64,000 bases of DNA from Collimonas fungivorans Ter331. Its GTDB lineage: Bacteria > Pseudomonadota > Gammaproteobacteria > Burkholderiales > Burkholderiaceae_D. The position numbers were made by a program, and so were the translations under genes. The stretch is taken from NCBI RefSeq assembly GCF_000221045.1, contig NC_015856.1, forward strand, positions 3,988,542 to 4,052,541, written 5' to 3'. The notes under the pieces are model-generated. The model was not told the origin of the DNA. It did no database searches and saw nothing but the letters and a program-made list of their open reading frames with translations. Positions 17,461 to 25,344 of the stretch are shown here, piece by piece; positions within the stretch are counted from its first letter, which is position 1, and every line of letters begins with the position of its first letter.

Positions 17461-18639
17461 TTAACTCTTGCCGAGAAACTGCCCCAGGCGACGCACTGCT
17501 TCTTGCAGGTTCTCCATCGAGGTGGCATACGACAGGCGAATGTAATGCTGCGCGGTGTACGGGCCGAAGTCGAGGCCGGAAACCATGCTGACGCCGGCCT
17601 GGTTCAAGGCTTCCTTGACGAACTTGTCGGCGTCGTCGCCTTCCTTAAGCAGCCCGCTGCAATCCGCATATACATAAAACGCGCCGTCCGGCAGCACCGG
17701 CACCTTGAAACCCAGTTCGACCAGCGCCGGCACCAGGTAATCGCGGCGGCGCTTGAATTCGCTCCTGCGCTCTTCGTACAGGGCCAGCGAAGCAGGCTCG
17801 AAGCAAGCCAGCGCTGCGTGCTGGGCAATCGCCGAGGGGCAGATGAACAAGTTCTGCGCGAGTTTTTCGATAGGCGCCACCAGCGATTCCGGCAGCACCA
17901 TCCAGCCGAGACGCCAGCCGGTCATGTTGAAGTATTTGGAGAAGCTGTTGATGACGATGATGTCGTCGCCCAGCGACAGCGCCGAAAACGGCTCGCCTTC
18001 GTAGCTCAGGCCCTGGTAGATTTCATCGACGATGGAATAGCCGCCCTTGCCGCGCACGGTAGCGATGATCTTGGCCAGCTCGCTGTGCAGGATCGAAGTG
18101 CCTGTGGGGTTCGACGGCGACGCCAGCAGCACGCCGCGCGTATGTTCGCCCCAGTGCTCCTGCACCATCCGGTCGGACAGCTGGAAGCGCTGCTCCGGGC
18201 CGCTGGCGATCATTTTCGCCTGGCCGTCGAAAGCCGCGACGAAGTGGCGGTTGCAAGGATAGGACGGATCCGGCATCAGCACTTCGCTGCCCTTCTCCAC
18301 CAGTGCGGCGCAAGCCAGCAGCAAGGCGGCCGAAGCGCCGGCGGTGACGACGATGCGGCCGGGTGCGATATCGAGGCCGAATACCCGGCGGTAATGGGCC
18401 GAAATCGCTTCCCGCAACGCCGGCAAGCCGGTGGCAGAGGTGTATTGCATCTTGCCGTCGGCCATGGCCTTGGCGGCGGCTTCGATCACCAGCGGTGCCG
18501 CGGTGAAATCAGGTTCGCCGATACCCATGTGGATAATGTGGCGGCCTTGCCGTTCCAGCGCCGCAGCCATTTTTGCCAGCTCCATCACATGGAAGGGTGC
18601 GATGTTGTCAAGGCGGGAAGCCAGTTGCGAGAATGTCAT
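17461..18639 (-). CDS. Class I/II PLP-dependent aminotransferase
   Basis: 392 aa from the ATG at 18639 (GGAAGAG upstream); the longer frame from 18801 would overlap nusB and is rejected. Fold-type I aminotransferase with PLP Lys in SFSKYFNMTGWRLGW, GIGEPDF near the N-terminus and a conserved Arg near the C-terminus (YIRLSYA). Close to aspartate/aromatic or alanine-type enzymes; amino acid specificity not determinable. Downstream of nusB on the same strand. Confidence 0.9.
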   Translation of the reverse strand: MTFSQLASRLDNIAPFHVMELAKMAAALERQGRHIIHMGIGEPDFTAAPLVIEAAAKAMADGKMQYTSATGLPALREAISAHYRRVFGLDIAPGRIVVTAGASAALLLACAALVEKGSEVLMPDPSYPCNRHFVAAFDGQAKMIASGPEQRFQLSDRMVQEHWGEHTRGVLLASPSNPTGTSILHSELAKIIATVRGKGGYSIVDEIYQGLSYEGEPFSALSLGDDIIVINSFSKYFNMTGWRLGWMVLPESLVAPIEKLAQNLFICPSAIAQHAALACFEPASLALYEERRSEFKRRRDYLVPALVELGFKVPVLPDGAFYVYADCSGLLKEGDDADKFVKEALNQAGVSMVSGLDFGPYTAQHYIRLSYATSMENLQEAVRRLGQFLGKS

Positions 18640-18751
18640 GGATGCTCTTCCGAATGGCGTGGCGCCACTCGCTGGCGCCTCGCCTGAAACACGGAACCGG
18701 AAGCGATGCGCTGACGCGGCATCCGCGGCTCCGCCTACATTGATTGCTGGA

Positions 18752-19222
18752 TCAGGCTTTCTTGCCGGCGCCGATTTCCGTGGCGCGCGTCTTGGCGGCA
18801 AACTTGTCCAGCACGCCGTTCACATATTTGTGGCCATCGATGCCGCCGAACGATTTGGTCAGTTCGACCGCTTCGTTGATCACCACGCGATAAGGAATTT
18901 CAACGTGGTTCTGCAGCTCGAAAGCGCCGATCAGCAAAGCCGCATGCTCGACCGGCGACAGTTCGCTGATCTTGCGGTCGATCAGCGGCTCCAGGCCGGC
19001 GCGCAATGGGACCGCGTCCTTGATCGCACCGTACAGCAGCGAGTTGAAATGCTCGGCGTCGGCCTTGTCGAAACCGTGCGCCTGGCGGATGTTTTCGCTG
19101 ATCGCTGTCACGTCTTCATTGTTCAACAGCCATTGGTACAGGCCCTGCAACGCGAATTCGCGCGCGCGGTGACGTGGCGTGCGGCTCTTGCTCGGATTGG
19201 CGTGCAAAGTTTTATTAGTCAT
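18752..19222 (-). CDS. nusB: Transcription antitermination factor NusB
   Basis: 156 aa, full NusB fold: [15 protein letters not shown] at the start, [16 protein letters not shown] and [17 protein letters not shown] in the core, [11 protein letters not shown] near the end. It binds BoxA RNA with NusE (S10) to prevent early termination of rRNA transcription. Its place after ribH is a widely conserved arrangement. Confidence 0.97.
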   Translation of the reverse strand: MTNKTLHANPSKSRTPRHRAREFALQGLYQWLLNNEDVTAISENIRQAHGFDKADAEHFNSLLYGAIKDAVPLRAGLEPLIDRKISELSPVEHAALLIGAFELQNHVEIPYRVVINEAVELTKSFGGIDGHKYVNGVLDKFAAKTRATEIGAGKKA

Positions 19223-19294
19223 AATTTTTCCAGCTATCGTTCACATACAAAAATACACGGCCGGCGCCGGCGGCGCCCAGCCTGGCACAACATC

Positions 19295-19780
19295 TTATTC
19301 TTCGCTGGTGGCTTCCGCCAGCTCTTCCAAGGCGATCGCCAGGTTGGCCATTTCGACCGCCACCCGCGCGGCGTCGGTGCCCTTCTCTTCCATCCGCGCT
19401 TCTGCCTGCTCGTCGTTCTCGGTGGTCAGCACGGCGTTCGCAATCGGGATGCCGGCATCGAGGCCGACGCGTGTGATGCCGGCGCCGGATTCATTCGAGA
19501 CCAGCTCGAAATGGTAAGTCTCGCCGCGGATCACGGCGCCGATCGCGATCAGCGCGTCGAACTGCATGGTTTCCGCCATCTTCTGCAGCGCCAGCGGGAT
19601 TTCCAGCGCGCCGGGCACGGTGACGTGCAGGATGTCTTCATCCGCCACGCCCAGGTGCTTCAGCTCCGCCAGGCAGGCCGAGATCAACCCGTGGCAGACA
19701 TCTTCGTTGAAGCGGGCTTGCACAATACCGATGCGCAAATCTGCACCATCCAGATTGGTTTCGTAAATTCCGACAGTCAT
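19295..19780 (-). CDS. ribH: 6,7-dimethyl-8-ribityllumazine synthase
   Basis: 161 aa, lumazine synthase. Substrate-binding segments [22 protein letters not shown] and [14 protein letters not shown] (catalytic His in YHFE) are all present. It condenses 5-amino-6-ribitylaminouracil with 3,4-dihydroxy-2-butanone 4-phosphate, the product of the ribB gene 98 bp upstream. The C-terminal tail is Glu-rich. Likely one transcription unit with ribB and nusB. Confidence 0.97.
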   Translation of the reverse strand: MTVGIYETNLDGADLRIGIVQARFNEDVCHGLISACLAELKHLGVADEDILHVTVPGALEIPLALQKMAETMQFDALIAIGAVIRGETYHFELVSNESGAGITRVGLDAGIPIANAVLTTENDEQAEARMEEKGTDAARVAVEMANLAIALEELAEATSEE

Positions 19781-19878
19781 GGCTTTCCTCTTATGCGCAC
19801 CTGGCGCTTATCTACTGATGATTTACAAAAAAACGTTACGGGAACACGTTGCAACAACCACTGCTACGGCCCTGCTCT

Positions 19879-20991
19879 TCAGGCATTCGGCTTGTTCTGG
19901 TAGCCGGTGACTTCCAGGTCGTAACCTGTCATCGACGGCATCTTGCGCGGACTGGCCAGCAATTTCATCTTGCCGACGCCGAGGTCCTTCAGGATCTGTG
20001 CGCCGATGCCGTAAGTCCGCAGGTCGACCCGCGGCGGCGGCGGCTTGACGCCGCTGCAGGCGGCTTCCAGCGCGGCGAACTTGGCGAAAATCTGGTCGGC
20101 CGATTCTTCGCAATTGAGCAATACCACCACGCCGCACGGCGAAGCGGAGATGGCGGCCAGCGCCGACGCCATGTTCCAGGAATGGTTGGTGGCTTCGGTT
20201 TCCAGCAAATCCAGGATCGATACCGGCTGGTGCACGCGCACCAGGGTTTCCACATCCGGCGCCGGCGTGCCGTGCAGCAGGGCCAGGTGGGCGCCGCCGC
20301 TTGGCGTGTCGCGATAGGCGATGGTCTTGAACGTGCCTTGGGCAGTATGGGTAGTGCGTTCGGCCAGGCGCTCGACGATGCTTTCATGCTGGCCGCGGTA
20401 ATGGATCAGGTCGGCGATGGTGCCGACCTTGAGGCCGTGTTCCTTGGAGAATTCCAGCAGGTCCGGCAGGCGCGCCATGGTGCCGTCTTCCTTGAGGATT
20501 TCGCAGATCACCGCGGCCGGCGTCAGGCCCGCCATTTCGGTCAGGTCGCAACCGGCTTCGGTATGGCCGGCGCGCATCAGCACACCGCCCTTGCGTGCCT
20601 TGATCGGGAAGATATGGCCAGGCTGCACGATATCGCCAGCCTTGGCGCCAGGCGCCACCGCTACCTGGATGGTGCGGGCGCGGTCAGCCGCGGAGATGCC
20701 GGTGGTGACGCCTTCGGCGGCTTCGATCGATACCGTGAAATTGGTGCCGTAGGCGGTGCCGTTGCGGCTGGTCATCATGCCCAGGTTGAGCTGGTCGCAA
20801 CGTTCTTCGGTCAAGGTCAGGCAGACCAGGCCGCGCGCATATTTCACCATGAAATTGATGGCTTCCGGCGTCACAAAATCGGCGGCGAGCACCAGGTCGC
20901 CCTCGTTTTCGCGGTCTTCCTCATCCACCAGAATCACCATGCGCCCGGCACGGAGTTCAGCAATGATTTCCTCTGTTGTTGCAATTGACAT
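19879..20991 (-). CDS. ribB: 3,4-dihydroxy-2-butanone 4-phosphate synthase with degenerate GTP cyclohydrolase II domain
   Basis: 370 aa, RibBA-type fusion. Residues 1-205 are an intact RibB domain ([26 protein letters not shown]), making the four-carbon precursor of riboflavin from ribulose 5-phosphate. Residues 210-370 follow the GTP cyclohydrolase II fold ([14 protein letters not shown]) but lack all three zinc-binding Cys of the CLTGD and CDCG motifs, so RibA activity is unlikely. A separate ribA would be needed elsewhere. I found no FMN riboswitch consensus in the 250 bp upstream. Confidence 0.93.
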   Translation of the reverse strand: MSIATTEEIIAELRAGRMVILVDEEDRENEGDLVLAADFVTPEAINFMVKYARGLVCLTLTEERCDQLNLGMMTSRNGTAYGTNFTVSIEAAEGVTTGISAADRARTIQVAVAPGAKAGDIVQPGHIFPIKARKGGVLMRAGHTEAGCDLTEMAGLTPAAVICEILKEDGTMARLPDLLEFSKEHGLKVGTIADLIHYRGQHESIVERLAERTTHTAQGTFKTIAYRDTPSGGAHLALLHGTPAPDVETLVRVHQPVSILDLLETEATNHSWNMASALAAISASPCGVVVLLNCEESADQIFAKFAALEAACSGVKPPPPRVDLRTYGIGAQILKDLGVGKMKLLASPRKMPSMTGYDLEVTGYQNKPNA

Positions 20992-21245
20992 GTTTCGCCT
21001 TGGAGATAACCGGCACGGAGGCCGCCTTGTGGGCAGCCTGGTCCGGCTTTGCTATAAATCTTGCTATGAAGGTTGCGGTTTACGCGCCCATGGCTGCGGC
21101 TGAGCAGGCCAGGTAAAGCAAACATAAACCAGAGGTCGCTATTTTAAAGGATTTAGCAGACTGAAAATGTTTTACGGACACCAGTTTGCCGCTGTTTTAT
21201 GCCAAGAGCCGGCCAAAACCCGCGATCGTCGGCATCCAGACTGGT

Positions 21246-22262
21246 TTAGGCCGCCAATGGTTGCATGTTTGCCAATGCATCTGTCAGCAACCGAGGATCG
21301 CCCAGGGCCAGCCTTTTGGAGTCCGACAGCGCCTGCCGGAACGATTTGGCGCCTGGCACGCCGGCCATCAGGCCCAGCATGTGGCGGGTGATGCTGTTGA
21401 GGCGCAAGCCCTTGCCGTCGTGCCCGTGCAGCGCCAGCTGCTGGCGGATATAAGGCAGCATGGCTTCGATCACCTCGGCGCGCGTCTTCGGTGCGGCATC
21501 GGCGGCGCCGTAATAGCGGGAATCGAAATCGGCCATCAGGTAAGGATTGTGATAAGCCTCGCGGCCCAGCATCACGCCGTCGACATACTGCAGGTGGAAA
21601 TCGATTTCTTCGGTAGTCTTGATGGCGCCGTTGATGATGATTTCCAGCTCCGGAAAATCGCGCGCCAGCTGGTAGGCATATTCGTACTTGAGCGGCGGGA
21701 TTTCACGGTTTTCCTTGGGACTGAGCCCCTTCAGGATGGCATTCCGGGCATGCACGATGAAGGTCTGGCAACCGGCTTGCGCCACGGTGCCGACAAAATC
21801 GCGGACAAATTCATAGGATTCGGTCTTGTCGATGCCGATCCGGTGCTTGACGGTAACATCGATGCTCACCGCATCGCGCATCGCCTTGACGCAATCGGCC
21901 ACCAGCTCGGCCTCCGCCATCAGACAGGCGCCGAACGCACCCTTCTGCACCCGTTCGGACGGGCAGCCGCAATTCAGGTTAATCTCGTCGTAACCCCATT
22001 CCTGGCCCAGCTTGGCGCTCTTGGCCAGGTCGGCCGACTCGCTACCGCCCAGCTGCAGGGCGACCGGATGCTCCACGTCGCTGAAATCGAGGTGGCGCGG
22101 CACATCCCCGTGCAGCAAGGCGCCGGTGGTCACCATTTCAGTGTAGAGCCAGGTATGCCGGGTGATCTGGCGGTGGAACACGCGGCAGTGGCGGTCGGTC
22201 CAGTCCATCATCGGCGCGACAGATACTAAGCGCTTGTTTATTAAAGGATTTTTAGTACTCAT
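21246..22262 (-). CDS. dusA: tRNA-dihydrouridine(20/20a) synthase DusA
   Basis: 338 aa, complete. FMN-binding TIM barrel with [15 protein letters not shown] at the N-terminus, catalytic Cys in [12 protein letters not shown] and [16 protein letters not shown], which is diagnostic of DusA. It reduces U20/U20a in tRNA. The 5' end of dusA is a known target of a family of tyrosine integrases. Here the sequence just upstream turns AT-rich and carries an integrase-like remnant, but the gene itself is not interrupted. Confidence 0.96.
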   Translation of the reverse strand: MSTKNPLINKRLVSVAPMMDWTDRHCRVFHRQITRHTWLYTEMVTTGALLHGDVPRHLDFSDVEHPVALQLGGSESADLAKSAKLGQEWGYDEINLNCGCPSERVQKGAFGACLMAEAELVADCVKAMRDAVSIDVTVKHRIGIDKTESYEFVRDFVGTVAQAGCQTFIVHARNAILKGLSPKENREIPPLKYEYAYQLARDFPELEIIINGAIKTTEEIDFHLQYVDGVMLGREAYHNPYLMADFDSRYYGAADAAPKTRAEVIEAMLPYIRQQLALHGHDGKGLRLNSITRHMLGLMAGVPGAKSFRQALSDSKRLALGDPRLLTDALANMQPLAA

Positions 22263-22698
22263 TTACTTCTATTTGCACACTTTGTGTACACGATATGCAT
22301 ACGGGGTTAATAATTGGTACATATTCTGTACATCGTTTGACACACACAAATTGCACACATGGCTACATTAACTCTACTAAAAAGCGGCTCATGGAGGGTA
22401 CAAGCTAAAAAGAGATGCTCAATTGTGGGCGTCGGCAGTAGAGATGCAGGCAACCCACATTATAGCAAGCGGATATCCGATGCCTAAATATGCAGCACCA
22501 TCGGCGGAGAATCCTGAGAACTCCAAGATGGCACTACAAAAAAATTAATAATCTTCAGGCATTTACGTTAAATCAGATAAGCATTATCGACATTTGACGT
22601 CCTTAGCTGCCTCTTCCGTTTACCCGCGCCCATAAATTTATCATTACAACGAACTGCAAATAGTAAAATGTCATCATCGATAATATAAGGGGAGCTCT
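22263..22698. other. AT-rich intergenic region upstream of dusA (island edge)
   Basis: 436 bp, clearly lower in GC than the flanks. It holds an integrase-like remnant (22359-22487) and short palindromic pieces ahead of it, including TGTGTACA near 22283 and GTACA-N5-TGTAC near 22317-22335. The rest shows no gene. Confidence 0.6.
22359..22487 (+). pseudogene. Remnant of a tyrosine integrase N-terminus
   Basis: A 42-codon frame opens MATLTLLKSGSWRVQAKKR, which reads like the N-terminal arm-binding segment of phage/island tyrosine integrases (MA-I/L-x-KxxSGSWRVQVRxx). After about 20 codons the similarity stops, and the frame ends at a TAA with no catalytic domain in any frame nearby. It points away from dusA, 96 bp from its start codon, where dusA-targeting integrases are found. 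Identification rests on the motif by eye. Confidence 0.55.
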
Positions 22699-23037
22699 AT
22701 GGAGACAATTCAATTCTCGGTTCAGGGATCAGCGGAAGTGCCCTACGAAGTAACTTTTATTCGTGATGAAGACGGCCTATTTGCAGCATGTACATGCTCT
22801 GCGGGCACCATGGGAGCGTCATGCAAGCATCGTATCTCAATATTGGAAGGCCATAGAACTGACATCGTAAGTGCGAATATCGAGCAAGTTGCGACCGTCG
22901 CCAGTTGGTTACCAAATTCCCGTATCGCCGCATGCATTGATGAAATCACAGTTGCTGAACACGAATTTGACCGCGCAAAAAAGCAGGTTTCTGCTGCGAA
23001 AAAGAGATTAGGTGCAGCAATGTCGGGGAAGCAGTAA
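22699..23037 (+). CDS. Small SWIM-type zinc-finger protein
   Basis: 112 aa, with AAGGGGAGC before the ATG. A CxCx8CxH motif (C31, C33, C42, H44) fits the SWIM zinc-finger pattern, preceded by a beta-rich stretch (FSVQGSAEVPYEVTFIRDEDGLF). The C-terminal third is a Lys/Ala-rich helix that may form a coiled coil. SWIM fingers bind DNA or proteins. Codon use and GC are unlike the flanking core genes, consistent with the accessory island. Function unknown. Confidence 0.75.
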   Translation: METIQFSVQGSAEVPYEVTFIRDEDGLFAACTCSAGTMGASCKHRISILEGHRTDIVSANIEQVATVASWLPNSRIAACIDEITVAEHEFDRAKKQVSAAKKRLGAAMSGKQ

Positions 23038-23143
23038 TTCTGTAAAACGCATTAGCTGGAGATATGTCAAAAATGGTGGCCGATTTTAGTTACTGCGTTT
23101 TCCACAGCAATTGGCAATTGATATCTAGGTCGTACATGATTCT

Positions 23144-23248
23144 TCACACCCGGCTGGCAAGAAACAATTCGTAGCAGCGTTTGATGTCGTCAGTGCCATA
23201 GCGCACCTGGCAATATTTGGACAGGCTCTTTTTTCCACTGTCATCTAC
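23144..23248 (-). pseudogene. C-terminal coding fragment downstream of the immunity gene
   Basis: In a frame different from the immunity gene, 34 codons starting right at its end read VDDSGKKSLSKYCQ, continue to LFLASRV and stop at TGA. Codon use is core-like and the peptide looks like a protein C-terminus, but there is no start codon or ribosome site. Possibly the stump of another gene lost by rearrangement. Source family not recognised. Confidence 0.35.
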
Positions 23249-23250
23249 CG

Positions 23251-23748
23251 CTAAGGCTTGTTGGTTTCGTTTAATGGCACATCTGTGCAATGATCGCCAT
23301 CCTTAGCCCACTTAGTAAGTAGTGACTGTCCGCTTGTATTTTTTGACAGGCAAAATGCAACGCGAAAAAGGTACTTTGTTCCGATATCAGCGCGATAAGG
23401 GACTGCATATTTCAAGGGAGATGCTTCTTTTAGCACCTTTCCCGTAGGCCAATTATCGCCATACTTGATGCATTGCTCAACACTGGACGGCATCGGTGCA
23501 AGTCCGCGGTCATCGTAAATGTGCCATACCTTTTCACCGCGATTTACTCTTACTTCAAACGATTTATATTGCGAAACTTTGTCGTCGCCGGCTATCGTCG
23601 CAAAAAAACATGGAACACCGTCCTTCAAAATTACTTGTGCTGGTGCATCATAGCCGCTAGACATTGCGCTCGATTGGCCTGACGTAGCAGTGCCAACGAC
23701 AAGCAAAATACAAGCAATTTGCAGTTGCAGAAAATTGCGAAAAGACAT
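23251..23748 (-). CDS. Candidate periplasmic T6SS immunity protein
   Basis: 165 aa. A signal peptide (hydrophobic LQIACILLVVGTA, likely cleavage before about residue 28) predicts a periplasmic product; no clear lipobox. The mature part is a small beta-rich domain with four Cys (VPCFF, VEQCIK, AFCLS, GDHCTD) that could form disulphides. It resembles secreted proteins found beside PAAR effectors. It starts 3 bp after the effector stop, with GAGG eight bases upstream, so the two are translationally coupled. Immunity is inferred from position and export. Confidence 0.6.
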   Translation of the reverse strand: MSFRNFLQLQIACILLVVGTATSGQSSAMSSGYDAPAQVILKDGVPCFFATIAGDDKVSQYKSFEVRVNRGEKVWHIYDDRGLAPMPSSVEQCIKYGDNWPTGKVLKEASPLKYAVPYRADIGTKYLFRVAFCLSKNTSGQSLLTKWAKDGDHCTDVPLNETNKP

Positions 23749-23751
23749 TTT

Positions 23752-25017
23752 TCAGTCCTCAATATGAGTTGTTTTCGGCAACAACGAGGTATCCGATGGA
23801 TTGCGTATAAATTCGGCAAGGACACTTTGAAGGAATGGCAAAATTTGAACACGTTGCCAGTGCGGTGCGTATCCCTCTCCTGATAGATATATAGCATCAA
23901 AATAGTGCGAGACCAAATCCCCTTGCTGTTCCATATTGAAATCAGACATAGTTTTGCCGAAGTCCGCAGTGGGATCATATTTATAGGCGCGAGCCACTGT
24001 TTGACCAGGGTTGTATTTATACCCGCCTTTGAGTTGAATTTTAATCCCACCCCATTTAACGCTGTAACCCAGTTGATATTGCCAGACATGTGTCATTTCA
24101 TGAATGAACCATATCCGATCAGAATCGTCGTTGATTGAAAAATCAGCTTGATAATAGTCACTTGGAAAATACATTTCTCCATTAGGCGTCATTGCATTGG
24201 AGCCAGCGCCCACCATGTAAGCCCCGTTGTGGACCTTGATCTTAGAGTAATCCACCGAGGTACCGAATACCTTCTTGGCCAAATCGATCTCGCCTGGTGT
24301 CAATGGCCTGACTTTTTCTTCCACTTTGTGTTCTATCACTGATGAGCCAAGGGCGCTCGCGTTTGTTTTGACGCCACTCAATTCGACGTCGATACCACCT
24401 TCGCCGCCGCCTTCAGAATTTTCAGCCTGTCGGGCGCAACAAAATGCCACATTGGGCAGCAAGTTAGCCTGAGTGATCGTGCGCGGTTCGGTCGTTGTGA
24501 TCCGCTCGGTTCTACCATCGGCATCAGTTGTTCCGCTAACCGTACTGCCGTCATCAAGCGTCAATGTGTAAGCCGCGCCAGCCAGGGCCGTTCCTGAACC
24601 GAGCAGGAACTTAATCTGCTCGTCATAGCGTTTCGTTTGAGCCACTAGTTGATCGTCGGCCATGGGCATGCTGGCGGCAGAGGTAGCGGTTGGAGGAGGC
24701 ACTACACCTTGAGACTCTGCTTGGTCGTCGTAGGTCATTGTTTGGTGGAGATTTGATATGAGCTTCGGAGGGACGGGACAGCCGCAAATCACGATGTCGT
24801 TTTCCAGGGCTACTTCTCCCATAAAGTTCATTCGGCGTGGCCCGCCAGCCTTGGCAATGGTCCCAACGCCTTTACAGGCTAAGCAGGTTGCCTGTCCCCC
24901 GATTAGTGCGACCTTGTGACCAACATCGCCAACTGAAAAAGTTGAATTCGCGTTCGGCAGAATTACGCCGCTAGTAGTCGTCTTGTCGCCCACAACGACA
25001 ATTTTCCGCATTGTCAT
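23752..25017 (-). CDS. PAAR-domain T6SS effector with zinc metallopeptidase domain
   Basis: 421 aa. Residues 1-88 form a PAAR-type spike tip (VVVGDKTTTSGVI, ending in ICGCPVPP). About 140-190 is a small transthyretin-like module (AYTLTLDDGSTVSG, TDADGRTERI). About 236-400 is a metallopeptidase domain like the C-terminus of Pseudomonas VgrG2b: RPLTPGEIDLAKKVFG, TPNGEMYFP, HEMTH at 306-310, and NMEQQGD near 361-367 as the likely third ligand region. Expected to ride on a T6SS spike and act in the target periplasm. No T6SS structural genes are in the window. AAGG precedes the first ATG. Confidence 0.85.
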   Translation of the reverse strand: MTMRKIVVVGDKTTTSGVILPNANSTFSVGDVGHKVALIGGQATCLACKGVGTIAKAGGPRRMNFMGEVALENDIVICGCPVPPKLISNLHQTMTYDDQAESQGVVPPPTATSAASMPMADDQLVAQTKRYDEQIKFLLGSGTALAGAAYTLTLDDGSTVSGTTDADGRTERITTTEPRTITQANLLPNVAFCCARQAENSEGGGEGGIDVELSGVKTNASALGSSVIEHKVEEKVRPLTPGEIDLAKKVFGTSVDYSKIKVHNGAYMVGAGSNAMTPNGEMYFPSDYYQADFSINDDSDRIWFIHEMTHVWQYQLGYSVKWGGIKIQLKGGYKYNPGQTVARAYKYDPTADFGKTMSDFNMEQQGDLVSHYFDAIYLSGEGYAPHWQRVQILPFLQSVLAEFIRNPSDTSLLPKTTHIED

Positions 25018-25253
25018 AGATAGCCCTTAAAATTGCTTCGGAGCCATCTTTGCAGAAGATTAACTATATTGCAAGTAAATTTGCTGGCGGTCGCCGAAGC
25101 AATAGGGAAACAATCAGGAAACGAGGGTATTCTGATTCGCGCAAATTCGGCGAAAGACCGTAGCTTATCGGCAAGTCGGCCTTCGCCAAAGACCCTGCCC
25201 TAAACCTGCGACATCAACGCCATCGAGGCAGATTCCACAAACTTGCACCACAA
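25018..25253. other. Intergenic region between effector and M35 peptidase
   Basis: About 240 bp with no convincing gene; with the terminator that follows, the gap to the next gene is 327 bp. GC rises from left to right, so the edge of the accessory island probably falls here. I saw no copy of the dusA 5' sequence that would mark an attachment-site repeat. Confidence 0.5.
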
Positions 25254-25287
25254 ACAAAAATGCCGAGCACAGCCCCTGAGCCGTGCT
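25254..25287 (-). terminator. Terminator of the M35 peptidase gene
   Basis: Minus strand: 8-bp stem (AGCACGGC/GCTGTGCT, one G-U pair), 6-nt loop, then CGGCA and TTTTTGTTTG. It lies 58 bp past the stop at 25345. Confidence 0.6.
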
Positions 25288-25344
25288 GGGTCTGGTTCAA
25301 GCTAGACGAGATGCGCGACGCCGCATCTCGCCCGGCTCCTGCCT

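Noticed and set aside
20992-21245. FMN riboswitch upstream of ribB
   Set aside because: Looked for the conserved RFN-element segments and found none in this stretch.
22162-22371. Plus-strand 69-codon frame across the dusA start
   Set aside because: Antisense to dusA for half its length and without a motif; the real signal here is the short integrase-like frame starting at 22359.
25018-25344. A second copy of the dusA 5' sequence as an attachment-site repeat
   Set aside because: No matching direct repeat seen by eye at the right side of the island; it may have decayed or lie outside the cargo inspected.
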